The notes under the pieces: model-generated
What the model was told of the DNA's origin: nothing
The model's input: the letters and a program-made list of their open reading frames with translations, nothing else
Database searches by the model: none
Shown: in pieces, positions 51,463 to 60,032 of the stretch
Numbering within the stretch: position 1 is the first letter of the stretch
Layout of the letters: the number at the start of each line of letters is the position of its first letter
Assembly (NCBI RefSeq): GCF_013369485.1
Contig: NZ_JABWEB010000005.1
Location: 248,001 to 312,000 of the forward strand
Direction of reading: 5' to 3'
Length of the DNA stretch: 64,000 nt
Origin: Massilia sp. BJB1822
GTDB taxonomy: Bacteria > Pseudomonadota > Gammaproteobacteria > Burkholderiales > Burkholderiaceae_D
Made by a program: the position numbers and the translations under genes

Positions 51463-52637
51463 TGAAGCAGAGCGATTTCCCGCTGAGCGGGCAGGAGGCT
51501 GCACTGGCCGGCGAGCGGCTGGACAATCTATCCGCCGCCTTCGATGCGGCCGGCGCGGCGCGGAGCCAGGCGCCCGCGCCGGGCTGGCTGCGCATCGAGG
51601 GCGTGAACAAGCGCTTCGGCGCCACCACGGTGCTGGACGACATCACCCTCGATGTGCGCCAGGGCGAATTCCTTTGCCTGCTCGGTCCTTCGGGCTGCGG
51701 CAAGACCACGCTGCTGCGCATCATCGCCGGGCTGGAAAAGCAGGATGGCGGCGTGGTGCTGATGGGCGGACGCAATATCGGCGTGCTGCCGCCGGCGCAG
51801 CGCGATTACGGCATCGTGTTCCAGTCCTATGCGCTGTTTCCCAATTTGACCGTGGCGGAAAATGTCGCGTATGCCCTGCGTCTGCCGCGCAAGGAAAAAG
51901 CCAAGCGCGTGGCGCAGCTGCTGGAGATGGTGGAGTTGGACGGCAAGCAGGAATGCTATCCCTCCCAGCTCTCCGGCGGCCAGCAGCAGCGCATCGCCCT
52001 GGCGCGGGCGCTGGCCACTTCGCCCAGCCTGCTGCTGCTGGACGAACCGCTGTCGGCGCTCGACGCCAAGGTGCGCGAAAACCTGCGCCAGGAACTGCGC
52101 GCCTTGCAGCGCAAGCTGGGCATCACGGCCATCATGGTCACGCACGACCAGGAGGAAGCGCTGGCGATTGCCGACACCATCGCCGTCATGGCCAAGGGCC
52201 GCATCGAGCAGGTCGGCACGCCGGAGCAGGTCTACGGTTCGCCGCGCACCCGTTTCGTGGCGGATTTCGTCGGCAGCGCCAACTGGCTGCCGGTCAGCCT
52301 GAACGAAGCGGGACTGGCGACCGTGGGCGACATCTCTTTCGGCCACGACCTGCCGGCCGGCGCGCGCGCGGCGCTGGCTTTCTGCCGCCCGGAAGACGTG
52401 CGCGTCGAGCCGCATTGGACGGCAGGCGGGTCGATGACCATGACCATCGTCGATCGCGTTGATTTCCTCGGCGGCGTGCGGCGCGGCATGCTGTCCCTGT
52501 GCGCCGACCGCAGCGTCCAGCTGATCGTGGACGTCGCCGCCAGCGAACCTGGCTACGACAGCCTGCGGCCCGGCCAGCGCGTGCCGGTATCGATTCCGCC
52601 GCATCGCGTGCGCTTCTTTATGGAGGGCGCGGCATGA
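51462..52637 (+). CDS. phnT: 2-aminoethylphosphonate ABC transporter, ATPase
   Basis: 391 residues: a PotA/FbpC-like ATPase with Walker A GPSGCGKTTL, Q-loop VFQSYALFPNLTV, signature LSGGQQQRIALARALA, Walker B LLLLDEPLSALD and MVTHDQEEAL. The C-terminal part has a TOBE-like segment (VDFLGGVRRG). The N-terminus carries about 40 extra residues (LSGQEAALAGERL). It is the middle gene of the transport triad; its stop overlaps the permease start (ATGA). Confidence 0.92.
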   Translation: MKQSDFPLSGQEAALAGERLDNLSAAFDAAGAARSQAPAPGWLRIEGVNKRFGATTVLDDITLDVRQGEFLCLLGPSGCGKTTLLRIIAGLEKQDGGVVLMGGRNIGVLPPAQRDYGIVFQSYALFPNLTVAENVAYALRLPRKEKAKRVAQLLEMVELDGKQECYPSQLSGGQQQRIALARALATSPSLLLLDEPLSALDAKVRENLRQELRALQRKLGITAIMVTHDQEEALAIADTIAVMAKGRIEQVGTPEQVYGSPRTRFVADFVGSANWLPVSLNEAGLATVGDISFGHDLPAGARAALAFCRPEDVRVEPHWTAGGSMTMTIVDRVDFLGGVRRGMLSLCADRSVQLIVDVAASEPGYDSLRPGQRVPVSIPPHRVRFFMEGAA

Positions 52638-54328
52638 GTGTCTCACTGGCCTGGCCGCGTGGCGGCAGTCTGCGCAGCGTGGACGAGCGCTTCGCTGGCC
52701 TGCTGATGTGGGGCGGGGCAGCGCTGCTGCTGGTGTTCGTGCTGCTGCCGCTGTCGGCCATCTTCGTCAAGGCGCTGCAGGACCGTTCCGGCGCCTTCGT
52801 CGGCGCGGCGCAGCTGCTGCGCGTGGTGCAGGAGCCGCGCATTGCCATGGCGGCCTGGAACAGCATCCAGATCGCCGTGATGACGGCTGTGCTGGTGCTG
52901 CCATCCGCCTTCGTCTTCGCCTTCGCGCTAACGCGCTCGCGCATCGCCGCCAAACCGCTATTTCGCCTGATCGCCTTGCTGCCGCTGCTAACGCCATCGC
53001 TGATGCCCGCGATTTCCCTGGTCTACCTGTTCGGTACCCAGGGCCTGCTGCGCGGCTGGCTGGGCGGGCAAACCATCTACGGTCCGCTGGGCATCGTCTT
53101 GGGCGAAGTGTTCAACACCTTCCCGCATGCGGTGCTGATCATGACGGCGGCACTGTCCGTGGCTGACGCCCGCCTGTACGAAGCCGCCACCGCCATGGGC
53201 GCCAGTCCGCTGCGCCGCTTCATGACCATCACGCTGCCCAACGCGCGCTATGGACTGGTTTCCGCCGCCACGCTGGTGCTGACCCTGGTCGTGACCGACT
53301 TCGGTGTGCCGAAAGTGATCGGCGGCCAGTTCAATGTGCTGGCGCTGGAAGCCTACAAGCAGGTGCTGGGCCAGCAGAACTTCAACCACGGTGCGGTGAT
53401 CGGCTTGCTCCTGCTGCTGCCTGCCTTGCTCAGCTTTGCCGTCGAACGCCGCGTCAGCCGCCGCCAGCAGGCGGCGATGACGGGACGCTCGGTGCAATAC
53501 CGTCCCAAGCCGAACGCCATGCGCGACATCCCGCTGCTGCTGGCCTGCTGCCTGCTCGCCGTCTTCATGCTGGCGCTGGTGGGCGTGGCCATTGCCGCCG
53601 CCTTCATCGAGCTGTGGCCCTACAAGCTGCAATTTTCCCTGGCCCATTTCGATTTCGACCAGCAGGATGGCGGCGGCTGGCTGGCTTTCCGCAACAGCCT
53701 GACGCTTTCGCTGTTGAGTGCCGTCGCAGGCAGTGCGCTGATCTTCCTGAATGCCTATCTGATGGAAAAGCAGCCCGCCGCGCGCGCCGCGCTACCACTG
53801 ATGCGCTTTGCCGCCATCGTGCCGATGGCCGTTCCCGGCATGGTGCTGGGCCTGGGCTATGTCTTCTTCTTCAATGCGCCGGGCAATCCCCTGCATGGCC
53901 TGTTCGGCGGCATGGCCATTCTTGCCGTTTCCGCCATCGCCCACTTCTACACCACCGGCCATCTGGCGCTGACCACATCGCTGCGCCAGATCGACGGCGA
54001 AATCGAAGCGGCGGCGCGCACCCTGGGGCGCCCATGGTGGACCTGCTGCCTGCGCGTCAGCCTGCCCATCGTGCTGCCGTCGCTGCTGAACGTCTTCCGC
54101 TACCTCTTCGTCTCCAGCATGACCACGGTGAGCTGCGTGATCTTCCTCTACAACGCCGACACCGTGCTGGCCTCGGTGGCCGTGCTGAATATGGACGATG
54201 CGGGCGATACCGCCGCCGCTGCCGCCATGGCCACGCTGATCGTCGCCACCTCGGCCGCCGTATCGCTGCTCCTGAACGCGCTGGGCTGGTGGTGCGAGCG
54301 GCGCACCCAGGCCTGGCGTGGCCATTGA
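52634..54328 (+). CDS. 2-aminoethylphosphonate ABC transporter, fused permease
   Basis: 564 residues with two consecutive permease halves (about 25-295 and 320-560). Each has about six spans and a coupling loop of the EAA type (YEAATAMGASPLRRFMTITLPNARYG near 190 and AARTLGRPWWTCCLRVSLPIVLPSL near 470). A single chain does the work of the PhnU and PhnV subunits known elsewhere. ATG 52634 overlaps the ATPase stop. Members of this family (putative 2-aminoethylphosphonate permease) are normally about 540-570 residues. Confidence 0.92.
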   Translation: MSVSLAWPRGGSLRSVDERFAGLLMWGGAALLLVFVLLPLSAIFVKALQDRSGAFVGAAQLLRVVQEPRIAMAAWNSIQIAVMTAVLVLPSAFVFAFALTRSRIAAKPLFRLIALLPLLTPSLMPAISLVYLFGTQGLLRGWLGGQTIYGPLGIVLGEVFNTFPHAVLIMTAALSVADARLYEAATAMGASPLRRFMTITLPNARYGLVSAATLVLTLVVTDFGVPKVIGGQFNVLALEAYKQVLGQQNFNHGAVIGLLLLLPALLSFAVERRVSRRQQAAMTGRSVQYRPKPNAMRDIPLLLACCLLAVFMLALVGVAIAAAFIELWPYKLQFSLAHFDFDQQDGGGWLAFRNSLTLSLLSAVAGSALIFLNAYLMEKQPAARAALPLMRFAAIVPMAVPGMVLGLGYVFFFNAPGNPLHGLFGGMAILAVSAIAHFYTTGHLALTTSLRQIDGEIEAAARTLGRPWWTCCLRVSLPIVLPSLLNVFRYLFVSSMTTVSCVIFLYNADTVLASVAVLNMDDAGDTAAAAAMATLIVATSAAVSLLLNALGWWCERRTQAWRGH

Positions 54329-54349
54329 ACATCTTCCTCTCTAAACCTT

Positions 54350-55465
54350 ATGCAAAGTAAAACCATGCAAGCACCTCTGTTATTGACTCCCGGCCCTCTG
54401 GTCACGTCCGCGCTCACCAAAAGCGCCATGCTGCACGACTGGGGCTCCTGGGACAGCGATTTTAATACGCTGACCGCGCGAGTCGGCCAGCGCCTGCTCG
54501 CCATCATCGACGGCGCCGACGACTACACCTGCGTGCCGATGCAAGGCTCGGGCACCTTTGCCGTGGAAGCGGCCATCGGCAGCCTGCTGCCGCAGAATGG
54601 CAAGCTGCTGGTGCTGGCCAACGGCGCTTACGGTCTGCGCATGGCCCAGCTCACGCGCCAGATGGGCCGTCGGGTCATGGTGGCCGATTTCGGCGAAACC
54701 TCACCGGTCGATCCGGCCGTGCTGCACCGCCATCTGGAAGCCGACGAGAGCATTACCCACGTCGGCGTGATCCACTGCGAAACCAGCACCGGTATCCTGA
54801 ATCCCATCGAAGCGATCGCGCGCGAAGTCGCCGACCTGGGCCGCAAATTGATCATCGATTCCATGAGTGCTTTCGGCGCGCTGCCCCTGTCGGCGCGCAA
54901 TGTGCCTTTCGAAGCGGTGATCGGCTCTTCCAATAAGTGCCTGGAAGGCGTGCCGGGCATGGGCTTCGTGCTGGTGCGCACCGCAGCGCTGGAACAGGCC
55001 GAGGGCCGCTCCCATTCGCTCTCGCTGGACCTGCATGCGCAGTGGCGCTATATGCAGAAGACCGGCCAGTGGCGCTACACGCCGCCGACCCATGTGGTGG
55101 CAGCCTTCGATTCCGCCATCGCTCAATACGAAGCGGAAGGCGGCCAGCAAGCGCGCCTGGCGCGCTACCGCGGCAATTGCGACACGCTGATCGCCGGCCT
55201 GAAGGAAATCGGCCTCGCGTCCTTCCTGCCGGCCGAGATCCAGGCGCCCATCATCGTCACCGTACATGCGCCCAAGCACCCGGCATGGAATTTCGCCGAG
55301 TTCTATCAGCGTGTGAAGGCGCGCGGCGTGATCCTGTATCCGGGCAAGCTGACGGCGGTGGAAACCTTCCGTGTCGGCTGCATCGGCGCCATCGATTCCA
55401 GCGATATGCGCCGCGGTCTTGCCGCCATCGCCGCCGTGCTCGACGAAATGGGCATGCGCCAATAA
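54350..55465 (+). CDS. phnW: 2-aminoethylphosphonate-pyruvate transaminase
   Basis: 371 residues, PLP class V aminotransferase. [11 protein letters not shown] at the start, [36 protein letters not shown], the [13 protein letters not shown] and the PLP Lys in [15 protein letters not shown], then YPGKLT near the end, are the PhnW pattern. It converts 2-aminoethylphosphonate and pyruvate to phosphonoacetaldehyde and alanine. The product is the substrate of the next gene. Confidence 0.96.
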   Translation: MQSKTMQAPLLLTPGPLVTSALTKSAMLHDWGSWDSDFNTLTARVGQRLLAIIDGADDYTCVPMQGSGTFAVEAAIGSLLPQNGKLLVLANGAYGLRMAQLTRQMGRRVMVADFGETSPVDPAVLHRHLEADESITHVGVIHCETSTGILNPIEAIAREVADLGRKLIIDSMSAFGALPLSARNVPFEAVIGSSNKCLEGVPGMGFVLVRTAALEQAEGRSHSLSLDLHAQWRYMQKTGQWRYTPPTHVVAAFDSAIAQYEAEGGQQARLARYRGNCDTLIAGLKEIGLASFLPAEIQAPIIVTVHAPKHPAWNFAEFYQRVKARGVILYPGKLTAVETFRVGCIGAIDSSDMRRGLAAIAAVLDEMGMRQ

Positions 55466-55485
55466 TCAAAAGAAGGAGAACAGCA

Positions 55486-56325
55486 ATGCAACGCAATACA
55501 GAATCAAGCCCGGCCTATCGCGGCCCCCTGCAAGCCGTGGTCTGCGATTGGGCCGGCACCCTGGTCGATTTCGGCTCCTTCGCGCCGACCCAGGTGCTGA
55601 TCGATGCCTTCGCCGGCTTCGGCGTCGAAGTCTCGCTGGAAGAAGCGCGCCGCCCCATGGGCCTGGCGAAGTGGGACCATATCGAAGCCCTGGGCAAGCA
55701 GGACGGCGTGGCTGAACGCTGGCTGCAGCGTTTCGGCGCGCCCATGCAAAGCAGCGACGTCGACGCGCTCTACGCCAGCTTCCTGCCCCTGCAGATCGAG
55801 CGCGTGGGCCACTACTCCGATCCGATCCCAGGCGCCATCGATGTGCTGGCGCAGTTGCGCCAGCGCGGCATGCGCATCGGTTCCTGCTCCGGCTATCCAC
55901 GCGTGGTGATGAACCGTCTGCTGGAAAAGGCGAGGGCGGATGGCCTGCTGGTCGACCACGCCGTCGCCACCGACGACCTGGCGGCGGGCGGCCGTCCCGG
56001 TCCGTGGATGGCGCTGGACAATGTGGTCAAGCTGGGCGTGCCGGCGGTGGCGGCTTGCGTGAAAATAGACGATACCGTTCCCGGCATCGCCGAAGGCTTG
56101 GCTGCCGGCATGTGGAGCGTGGGCCTGGCCCTGTCCGGCAACGAGATGGGCGTGACGCAAGCGGAGCTGGCAGCCTTGCCAGAGGCTGAGCGCGCGCGGC
56201 GCGCGGACGCGGCGCGGCAAAAGCTGCTCGGCGCCGGCGCCCATTACGTGATCGACACCATCGCCGATCTGCCGGCCGTGATCGAGGCCATCGAGGCCCG
56301 TCTGCGCGAAGGGGAACGGCCTTGA
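55486..56325 (+). CDS. phnX: phosphonoacetaldehyde hydrolase (phosphonatase)
   Basis: 279 residues, HAD superfamily. The nucleophile Asp is in [15 protein letters not shown] (about 16-30), the cap-domain Lys in MGLAKWDHI (Schiff base with the substrate), and motif II/III in GSCSGYPR and [14 protein letters not shown]. It splits the C-P bond to acetaldehyde and phosphate. AAGGAGAAC six bases before ATG 55486. It is the last enzyme of the phosphonatase route begun by PhnW. Confidence 0.96.
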   Translation: MQRNTESSPAYRGPLQAVVCDWAGTLVDFGSFAPTQVLIDAFAGFGVEVSLEEARRPMGLAKWDHIEALGKQDGVAERWLQRFGAPMQSSDVDALYASFLPLQIERVGHYSDPIPGAIDVLAQLRQRGMRIGSCSGYPRVVMNRLLEKARADGLLVDHAVATDDLAAGGRPGPWMALDNVVKLGVPAVAACVKIDDTVPGIAEGLAAGMWSVGLALSGNEMGVTQAELAALPEAERARRADAARQKLLGAGAHYVIDTIADLPAVIEAIEARLREGERP

Positions 56326-56406
56326 TGCCGGCAGCGCAGGGCAGGCAAATATGCGACAATCCGAGCGAAGATTTTTTGTGTCAGCCTGATACTGGAGTGT
56401 AGCTGC

Positions 56407-57135
56407 ATGCTTGAAAACGCGATCGTCCGGCAAGCCGGCACCACGGTCTGGAAGCAGATCCAGGCCACGCTAGCCGACGAAGTGATGGCGGGCCGCCTGA
56501 GTGGCCGCCTGCCCAACGAAACCGCGCTGGCCGAGCGCTTTGCCGTCAACCGCCATACTGTGCGGCAGGCCGTCAAGGCGCTGGTGGAGCAGGGCATCGT
56601 GGAAGTCGTGCATGGACGCGGCACCTTCGTGCGCGAGGACTTCCTCGACTACCAGATCGGCCGCCGCACGCGTCTGGCGCATAGCGTGGTGAAAGCGCGC
56701 CGCGTCGGCAAGAGCGAAATCCTGAACTGGGAAGCGCTGCGCCCCACGCCCGAAATCGCCGGCATGCTGGAGTTGTCGGCGCGTGCCCGCACCCTGGCCG
56801 TGAACTCGCTCGACGTGGTGGACGGCAAGGTGATCGGCGTCTGCACCCAGTACTTCCCGCTGCCGCGCTTTGAAGGCTTTGGCGAGGCGTATGCCAAGGC
56901 GGGCAAGACGCATCTGGCGCTGGCGCAGTTCGGCGTGGAGCAGTTCCAGCGCCGCTTAAGCCGCATCACGGCGCGCCTGCCCAGCCTGGAGATTGCACAG
57001 CGCCTGGGGCAGCCGGTGTCGCAGCCCATCCTGTATGTGGAAACGGTGTATGTCGATCAGGACGACAAACCCTTCGAATACGGTATCTCGAATTTCAGCA
57101 GCACGGCGGTGCAGCTGGTGATCGAACCGGATTGA
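56407..57135 (+). CDS. GntR/UTRA regulator of the phosphonate operon (PhnR/PhnF type)
   Basis: 242 residues: a GntR winged helix (about 12-75, GRLPNETALAERFAVNRHTVRQAVKALVEQGIVEVVHGRGTFV) and a C-terminal UTRA domain that binds a small effector (about 95-240). It resembles PhnF and the PhnR group found beside 2-aminoethylphosphonate operons. It follows phnX by 81 bases on the same strand. The palindromic sites at 50326 and 50360 have the form expected for this subfamily. The effector is probably the phosphonate or a derivative. Confidence 0.87.
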   Translation: MLENAIVRQAGTTVWKQIQATLADEVMAGRLSGRLPNETALAERFAVNRHTVRQAVKALVEQGIVEVVHGRGTFVREDFLDYQIGRRTRLAHSVVKARRVGKSEILNWEALRPTPEIAGMLELSARARTLAVNSLDVVDGKVIGVCTQYFPLPRFEGFGEAYAKAGKTHLALAQFGVEQFQRRLSRITARLPSLEIAQRLGQPVSQPILYVETVYVDQDDKPFEYGISNFSSTAVQLVIEPD

Positions 57136-57144
57136 GGGAAGACA

Positions 57145-57163
57145 GCGCCGCCAGCGGCGGCGC
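57145..57163. terminator. stem-loop between the phosphonate operon and the convergent RDD gene
   Basis: GCGCCGCC-AGC-GGCGGCGC (57145-57163) is a perfect eight-base-pair hairpin, ten bases after the GntR gene and ten before the RDD stop. No T run follows on either strand, so termination would need rho or be partial. Confidence 0.5.
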
Positions 57164-57172
57164 AATGAGGGA

Positions 57173-57718
57173 TCAGGCCTTGGCGGCTTCCGCCTTGGCC
57201 TTTTTCTTTTCCAGCTTGGGCAATTGCACCATGCGCGTGCCGGCGATCTTATCGTGCAGGAATTGGCGGTCCTTGTCGAAGAAAGCAGTCAGGGACCACA
57301 GCAGCACGCCGCCGAACAGCGCGTACAGCGCATGCCATTTTTCCAGGCCCAGCGCGTAGTCCAGCAGCAGGGCGGGCAGCACCCACATCCAGCTTGCCAG
57401 ATAGCGCAAGGTCGCCACCTTGAGCGGCACATTCGCCTGGCCCGGCATCACCACTTTCAGGCGCCAGGTCTGCATCGCCAGGGTCTGGCCCTTGCGGCTC
57501 CACTGGTGGATGAAGTAGGCGCCCAGGATCAGGAAGGCCAGTGCCTGGCGCAGATGCTCGACCATCGGTGCGTGGCTGGCGCCGCTGATCATTTCAAAGA
57601 TGAGGAAAGGCAGGAACAGCACGGCAAACGCTAGCAGCACTTCATACACCATCGAAATCAGGCGGCGCTTGATAGTCGGATGGGTGGTGGTGACAGGCGT
57701 GGCTTTATTTGCTGACAT
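57173..57718 (-). CDS. RDD-family membrane protein
   Basis: 181 residues with the RDD domain: RRLISMVYEVLLAFAVLFLPFLIFEM, a span IFLILGAYFIHQWS-like region, SRKGQTLAMQTWRLKVV (the family GQTxGxxxxxLxV form) and SWMWVLPALLLDYALGLEKW. It is the last gene of an operon with the sigma factor, DUF3619 and DUF3106, and its start lies inside the DUF3106 gene (14-base overlap). The role of this single RDD protein is unknown; a transport or envelope function is possible. Confidence 0.85.
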   Translation of the reverse strand: MSANKATPVTTTHPTIKRRLISMVYEVLLAFAVLFLPFLIFEMISGASHAPMVEHLRQALAFLILGAYFIHQWSRKGQTLAMQTWRLKVVMPGQANVPLKVATLRYLASWMWVLPALLLDYALGLEKWHALYALFGGVLLWSLTAFFDKDRQFLHDKIAGTRMVQLPKLEKKKAKAEAAKA

Positions 57719-58565
57719 TGGGCGGTACGGCCGGAGCGGCATTAGGTGGTACGGAGGCCGCCGAGGCAGCGCCGCTGGCGTCGGCCGGAATGCTGGCCGT
57801 CGCCGGGGCGGTGGCCGCCGCAGGCACGGGACCGGCGCCCGGATATGAGCCGGGGATCACGTTCACCGCGCCAGGCGTCGCGACAGCGGGCGGCATGGCG
57901 CCAGCTGCGCCAGCCGGATTGACCAACGGCGCCGGCGCGACGGCGCCCGGCGCATGCGGCTTGATCGGCGGCGGGGTTTTCATCTTGCTCTGGGCCGGCG
58001 TCGGCGGTTTGGCGACCTGCGGCTTTTTGGCGGCAGCAGCGTCGGCCAGCTTCTTCTTCTGCTCCTGCGGCAGTTGCTGGTATTCCTCCCACTGCGCGGC
58101 CTTGGCCTGCTTGCCGGCCGTGATTTTCTGCGCGCGCGAGAAGTTCTCGCGCACCACCTTGCGCTCGGCCGGGGTCAGGCGCGCCCATTCGCGCATGCGC
58201 TCATGCACGCGCTGCTGCTCGTCCGGCTTCATGGAGGCGAAGCGGTTGGCGATCTCGAGCCATTTCTGCTTGCGCACCGGTCCCAGGTCGTCCCAGCCGC
58301 TTTGCAGCGGCGCCAGGGCGCTCTGCTGGGCGGGCTTCAGGTCCTTCCAGTACGGTTTCTCGCCCACGGCCGGCTTGGCCGCGCCCGGCGCGACGGCAGG
58401 CGGGGCGGCCACGGTATGCGGGACATTGGCGCCGGCAGCGGATGCGGCGGCGGGAGCAGGGGCAGCCTGGCGGGTTTCACCCACCCAGGCGGCAGCCAGC
58501 GCGGCGGCCACGAGGGCGCCACCACCGGCAATCAGGTATTTGCTGCGACCGGAAACACGCGCCAT
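57705..58565 (-). CDS. DUF3106 envelope protein
   Basis: 286 residues. An N-terminal hydrophobic anchor (about 8-28) and a low-complexity Ala/Pro linker precede the DUF3106 helices: PYWKDLKPAQQSALAPLQSGWDDLGPVRKQKWLEIANRFASMKPDEQQRVHERMREWARLTPAERKVVREN in about residues 70-150. A Lys-rich segment and then a long Pro/Ala/Gly-rich tail (about 185-286) follow. The repeats of short charged helices recall metal-sensing CpxP/ZraP-like proteins, but this likeness is only structural inference. Confidence 0.85.
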   Translation of the reverse strand: MARVSGRSKYLIAGGGALVAAALAAAWVGETRQAAPAPAAASAAGANVPHTVAAPPAVAPGAAKPAVGEKPYWKDLKPAQQSALAPLQSGWDDLGPVRKQKWLEIANRFASMKPDEQQRVHERMREWARLTPAERKVVRENFSRAQKITAGKQAKAAQWEEYQQLPQEQKKKLADAAAAKKPQVAKPPTPAQSKMKTPPPIKPHAPGAVAPAPLVNPAGAAGAMPPAVATPGAVNVIPGSYPGAGPVPAAATAPATASIPADASGAASAASVPPNAAPAVPPNVSK

Positions 58566-58568
58566 TGC

Positions 58569-58973
58569 TTACTGTCCGCGGGTTTCGAGATAGGCGTGGA
58601 AACCGTCGTCCAGATAGGCCGACAGCGGCAGCTCGTCGGACAGCACGGCGGCGTCCAGTTCGGCCAGTTCGGCGATCGATTGCTGCTGCTCGTACTGGAA
58701 CACGCCCATCAAGCCGCCCACCAGCAGCATCAGGGGCAGGGCCACGCTGAAGCGGTTGAACCAGCCCAGGGGATTGGCGAAGAAACCATTGCCGCCGCCG
58801 GCCACGGCCGGCGCGCTACGCACTACCCGTACGGGAACATGCGCTTTTTTACGGGCAAGGGCGGCCTGACGCGCGGCGGCCAGACGGTCGCTGGTGGCGG
58901 CCGGCAGATCGTCGAGCTTTTCATTGAGCGCATGGCGCACTTTGTACGCGAAATTCAGGTCTTCGGTGTTCAT
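58569..58973 (-). CDS. DUF3619 single-span membrane protein (possible sigma partner)
   Basis: 134 residues: a cytoplasmic N-terminal part (MNTEDLNFAYKVRHALNEKLDDLPAATSDRLAAARQAAL), one span (about 82-100, FSVALPLMLLVGGLMGVFQYE) and a short acidic outer C-terminus (SAYLDDGFHAYLE). The plan is that of an anti-sigma factor: a small helical sigma-binding domain inside, one span, and an external tail. The start overlaps the sigma factor stop (ATGA), so the two are translated as a pair. DUF3619 as anti-sigma is my inference. Confidence 0.82.
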   Translation of the reverse strand: MNTEDLNFAYKVRHALNEKLDDLPAATSDRLAAARQAALARKKAHVPVRVVRSAPAVAGGGNGFFANPLGWFNRFSVALPLMLLVGGLMGVFQYEQQQSIAELAELDAAVLSDELPLSAYLDDGFHAYLETRGQ

Positions 58974-59539
58974 AGTTTTATCCCCTTGGCTTTGAGCGAT
59001 TCGGCGAGAGTGTGTGTTGCTCGTGAGCAATGCGTTTTCACGCTCCCTTCGGAACATCCCATCGCTTCGGCGGTTTCTGCCACGTCCATGTCCTGCCAAT
59101 AACGCATGAGGAAGGCTTCCCGTTGACGCGCTGGCAGCTTTTGTACTTCATCTTCAATGACTTGCAAGACCTGCATGCGCTCGACCTGGTCGGCGCTCGA
59201 TTCCGCTGCCTGGGAACCCTGTTCGGCCTCATAAGATTCAAGTATATCAAAATCCTCATGCTCGTCCGAGCTGGGGCCGAGGCCGGAAAACAGGCTGACC
59301 CAGGTGTTGCGCACCTTTTCGCGGCGGAAGAAATCGAGGATGGTGTTTTGCAGGATGCGCTGGAACAGCAGGGGCAGCTCGGCCGCCGGCTTGTCGCCGT
59401 ATTTTTCGGCCAGCTTGATCATGGCGTCCTGGACGATATCCAGGGCCGCTTCGTCGCGGCGCACCGCGTACACGGCTTGTTTATAGGCACGCCGCTCGAC
59501 GTTCTCCAGGAAATCCGATAATTCTTTGTCTGTGGCCAT
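58970..59539 (-). CDS. ECF-type RNA polymerase sigma factor
   Basis: 189 residues. Region 2: VYAVRRDEAALDIVQDAMIKLAEKYG, then LLFQRILQNTILDFFRREKVRNTW (about 20-85). An acidic linker (about 90-120, SSDEHEDFDILESYEAE) and region 4: LPARQREAFLMRYWQDMDVAETAEAMGCSEGSVKTHCSRATHTL (about 135-178). It is the first gene of the operon sigma-DUF3619-DUF3106-RDD, and thus probably drives it. The long acidic linker is unusual. Confidence 0.9.
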   Translation of the reverse strand: MATDKELSDFLENVERRAYKQAVYAVRRDEAALDIVQDAMIKLAEKYGDKPAAELPLLFQRILQNTILDFFRREKVRNTWVSLFSGLGPSSDEHEDFDILESYEAEQGSQAAESSADQVERMQVLQVIEDEVQKLPARQREAFLMRYWQDMDVAETAEAMGCSEGSVKTHCSRATHTLAESLKAKGIKL

Positions 59540-59631
59540 GCGTCGGGAAGCGTGCGGCGGCAGAAGAGGCCGCTGTTGAGGTCAGTCTAAACTGTGCGCA
59601 TCCTAGCAAAAATTGACTCATTCCGCATGTT

Positions 59632-59657
59632 TTTTCCACGTTTTCCACCGTGGAAAA
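59632..59657. promoter_or_regulatory. cluster of three TTTTCCAC half-sites
   Basis: TTTTCCAC occurs at 59632-59639 and again at 59641-59648, followed by its inverse GTGGAAAA at 59650-59657. The last two form an eight-base inverted repeat with a one-base spacer. The three 9-mers match the DnaA-box consensus TTWTNCACA at eight of nine positions. They lie 93-118 bases upstream of the sigma factor start. Confidence 0.5.
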
Positions 59658-59816
59658 GCGGGAAGTGCGTAATTTCAACAATAGTTCTTGACCAAAATTG
59701 TGCAACGCAGTACCGTATGAATCGCTTTGCACACCACGAAGCGCCCCGGAAGTACCGCAGCAGGCACACAAAGCCGCCATGGTGCATCCAGCTTTCATTT
59801 GTCAGCAGTTTGCTCT

Positions 59817-59842
59817 AACCCGCGCCACAAGCGCGAGAGGTT
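59817..59842 (+). promoter_or_regulatory. leader hairpin upstream of ilvI
   Basis: AACC-CGCGC (59817-59825) and GCGCG-AGA-GGTT (59831-59842) form a stem with a three-base bulge and a CACAA loop, about 190 bases before ilvI. With no T run it is not a terminator; it may be an RNA structure in the ilv leader. Confidence 0.35.
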
Positions 59843-60032
59843 TGCGCGAGTGCTGCAGAAACTCCAGCCAAACGAGTTGCGTTGAGCTGTATCTTGTACC
59901 TTGCCTACGGTCAAGGGAAGGGATGCCGCGACCGCAGAAAGAAGGGACGCTTGAGAGTACTGCAGTGCAACGCTTACTTCGATAGGCAAGAGCATCCGTT
60001 CAATCTCCTCTGGACCTTGAAAGGAATGTTTC

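Larger units (their letters stand above)
59540..60032. other. 493-base gene-free region between the sigma operon and ilvI
   Basis: No convincing coding frame lies here. It contains the DnaA-box-like repeats (59632-59657), a TTGACC hexamer at 59688 without a clear -10, a hairpin at 59817-59842, and the ilvI ribosome site AAAGGAA just before 60033. I looked for an attenuator: no leader peptide rich in Ile, Leu or Val codons and no T-run terminator are apparent, so ilv control here is not classical attenuation as far as can be seen. Confidence 0.6.
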
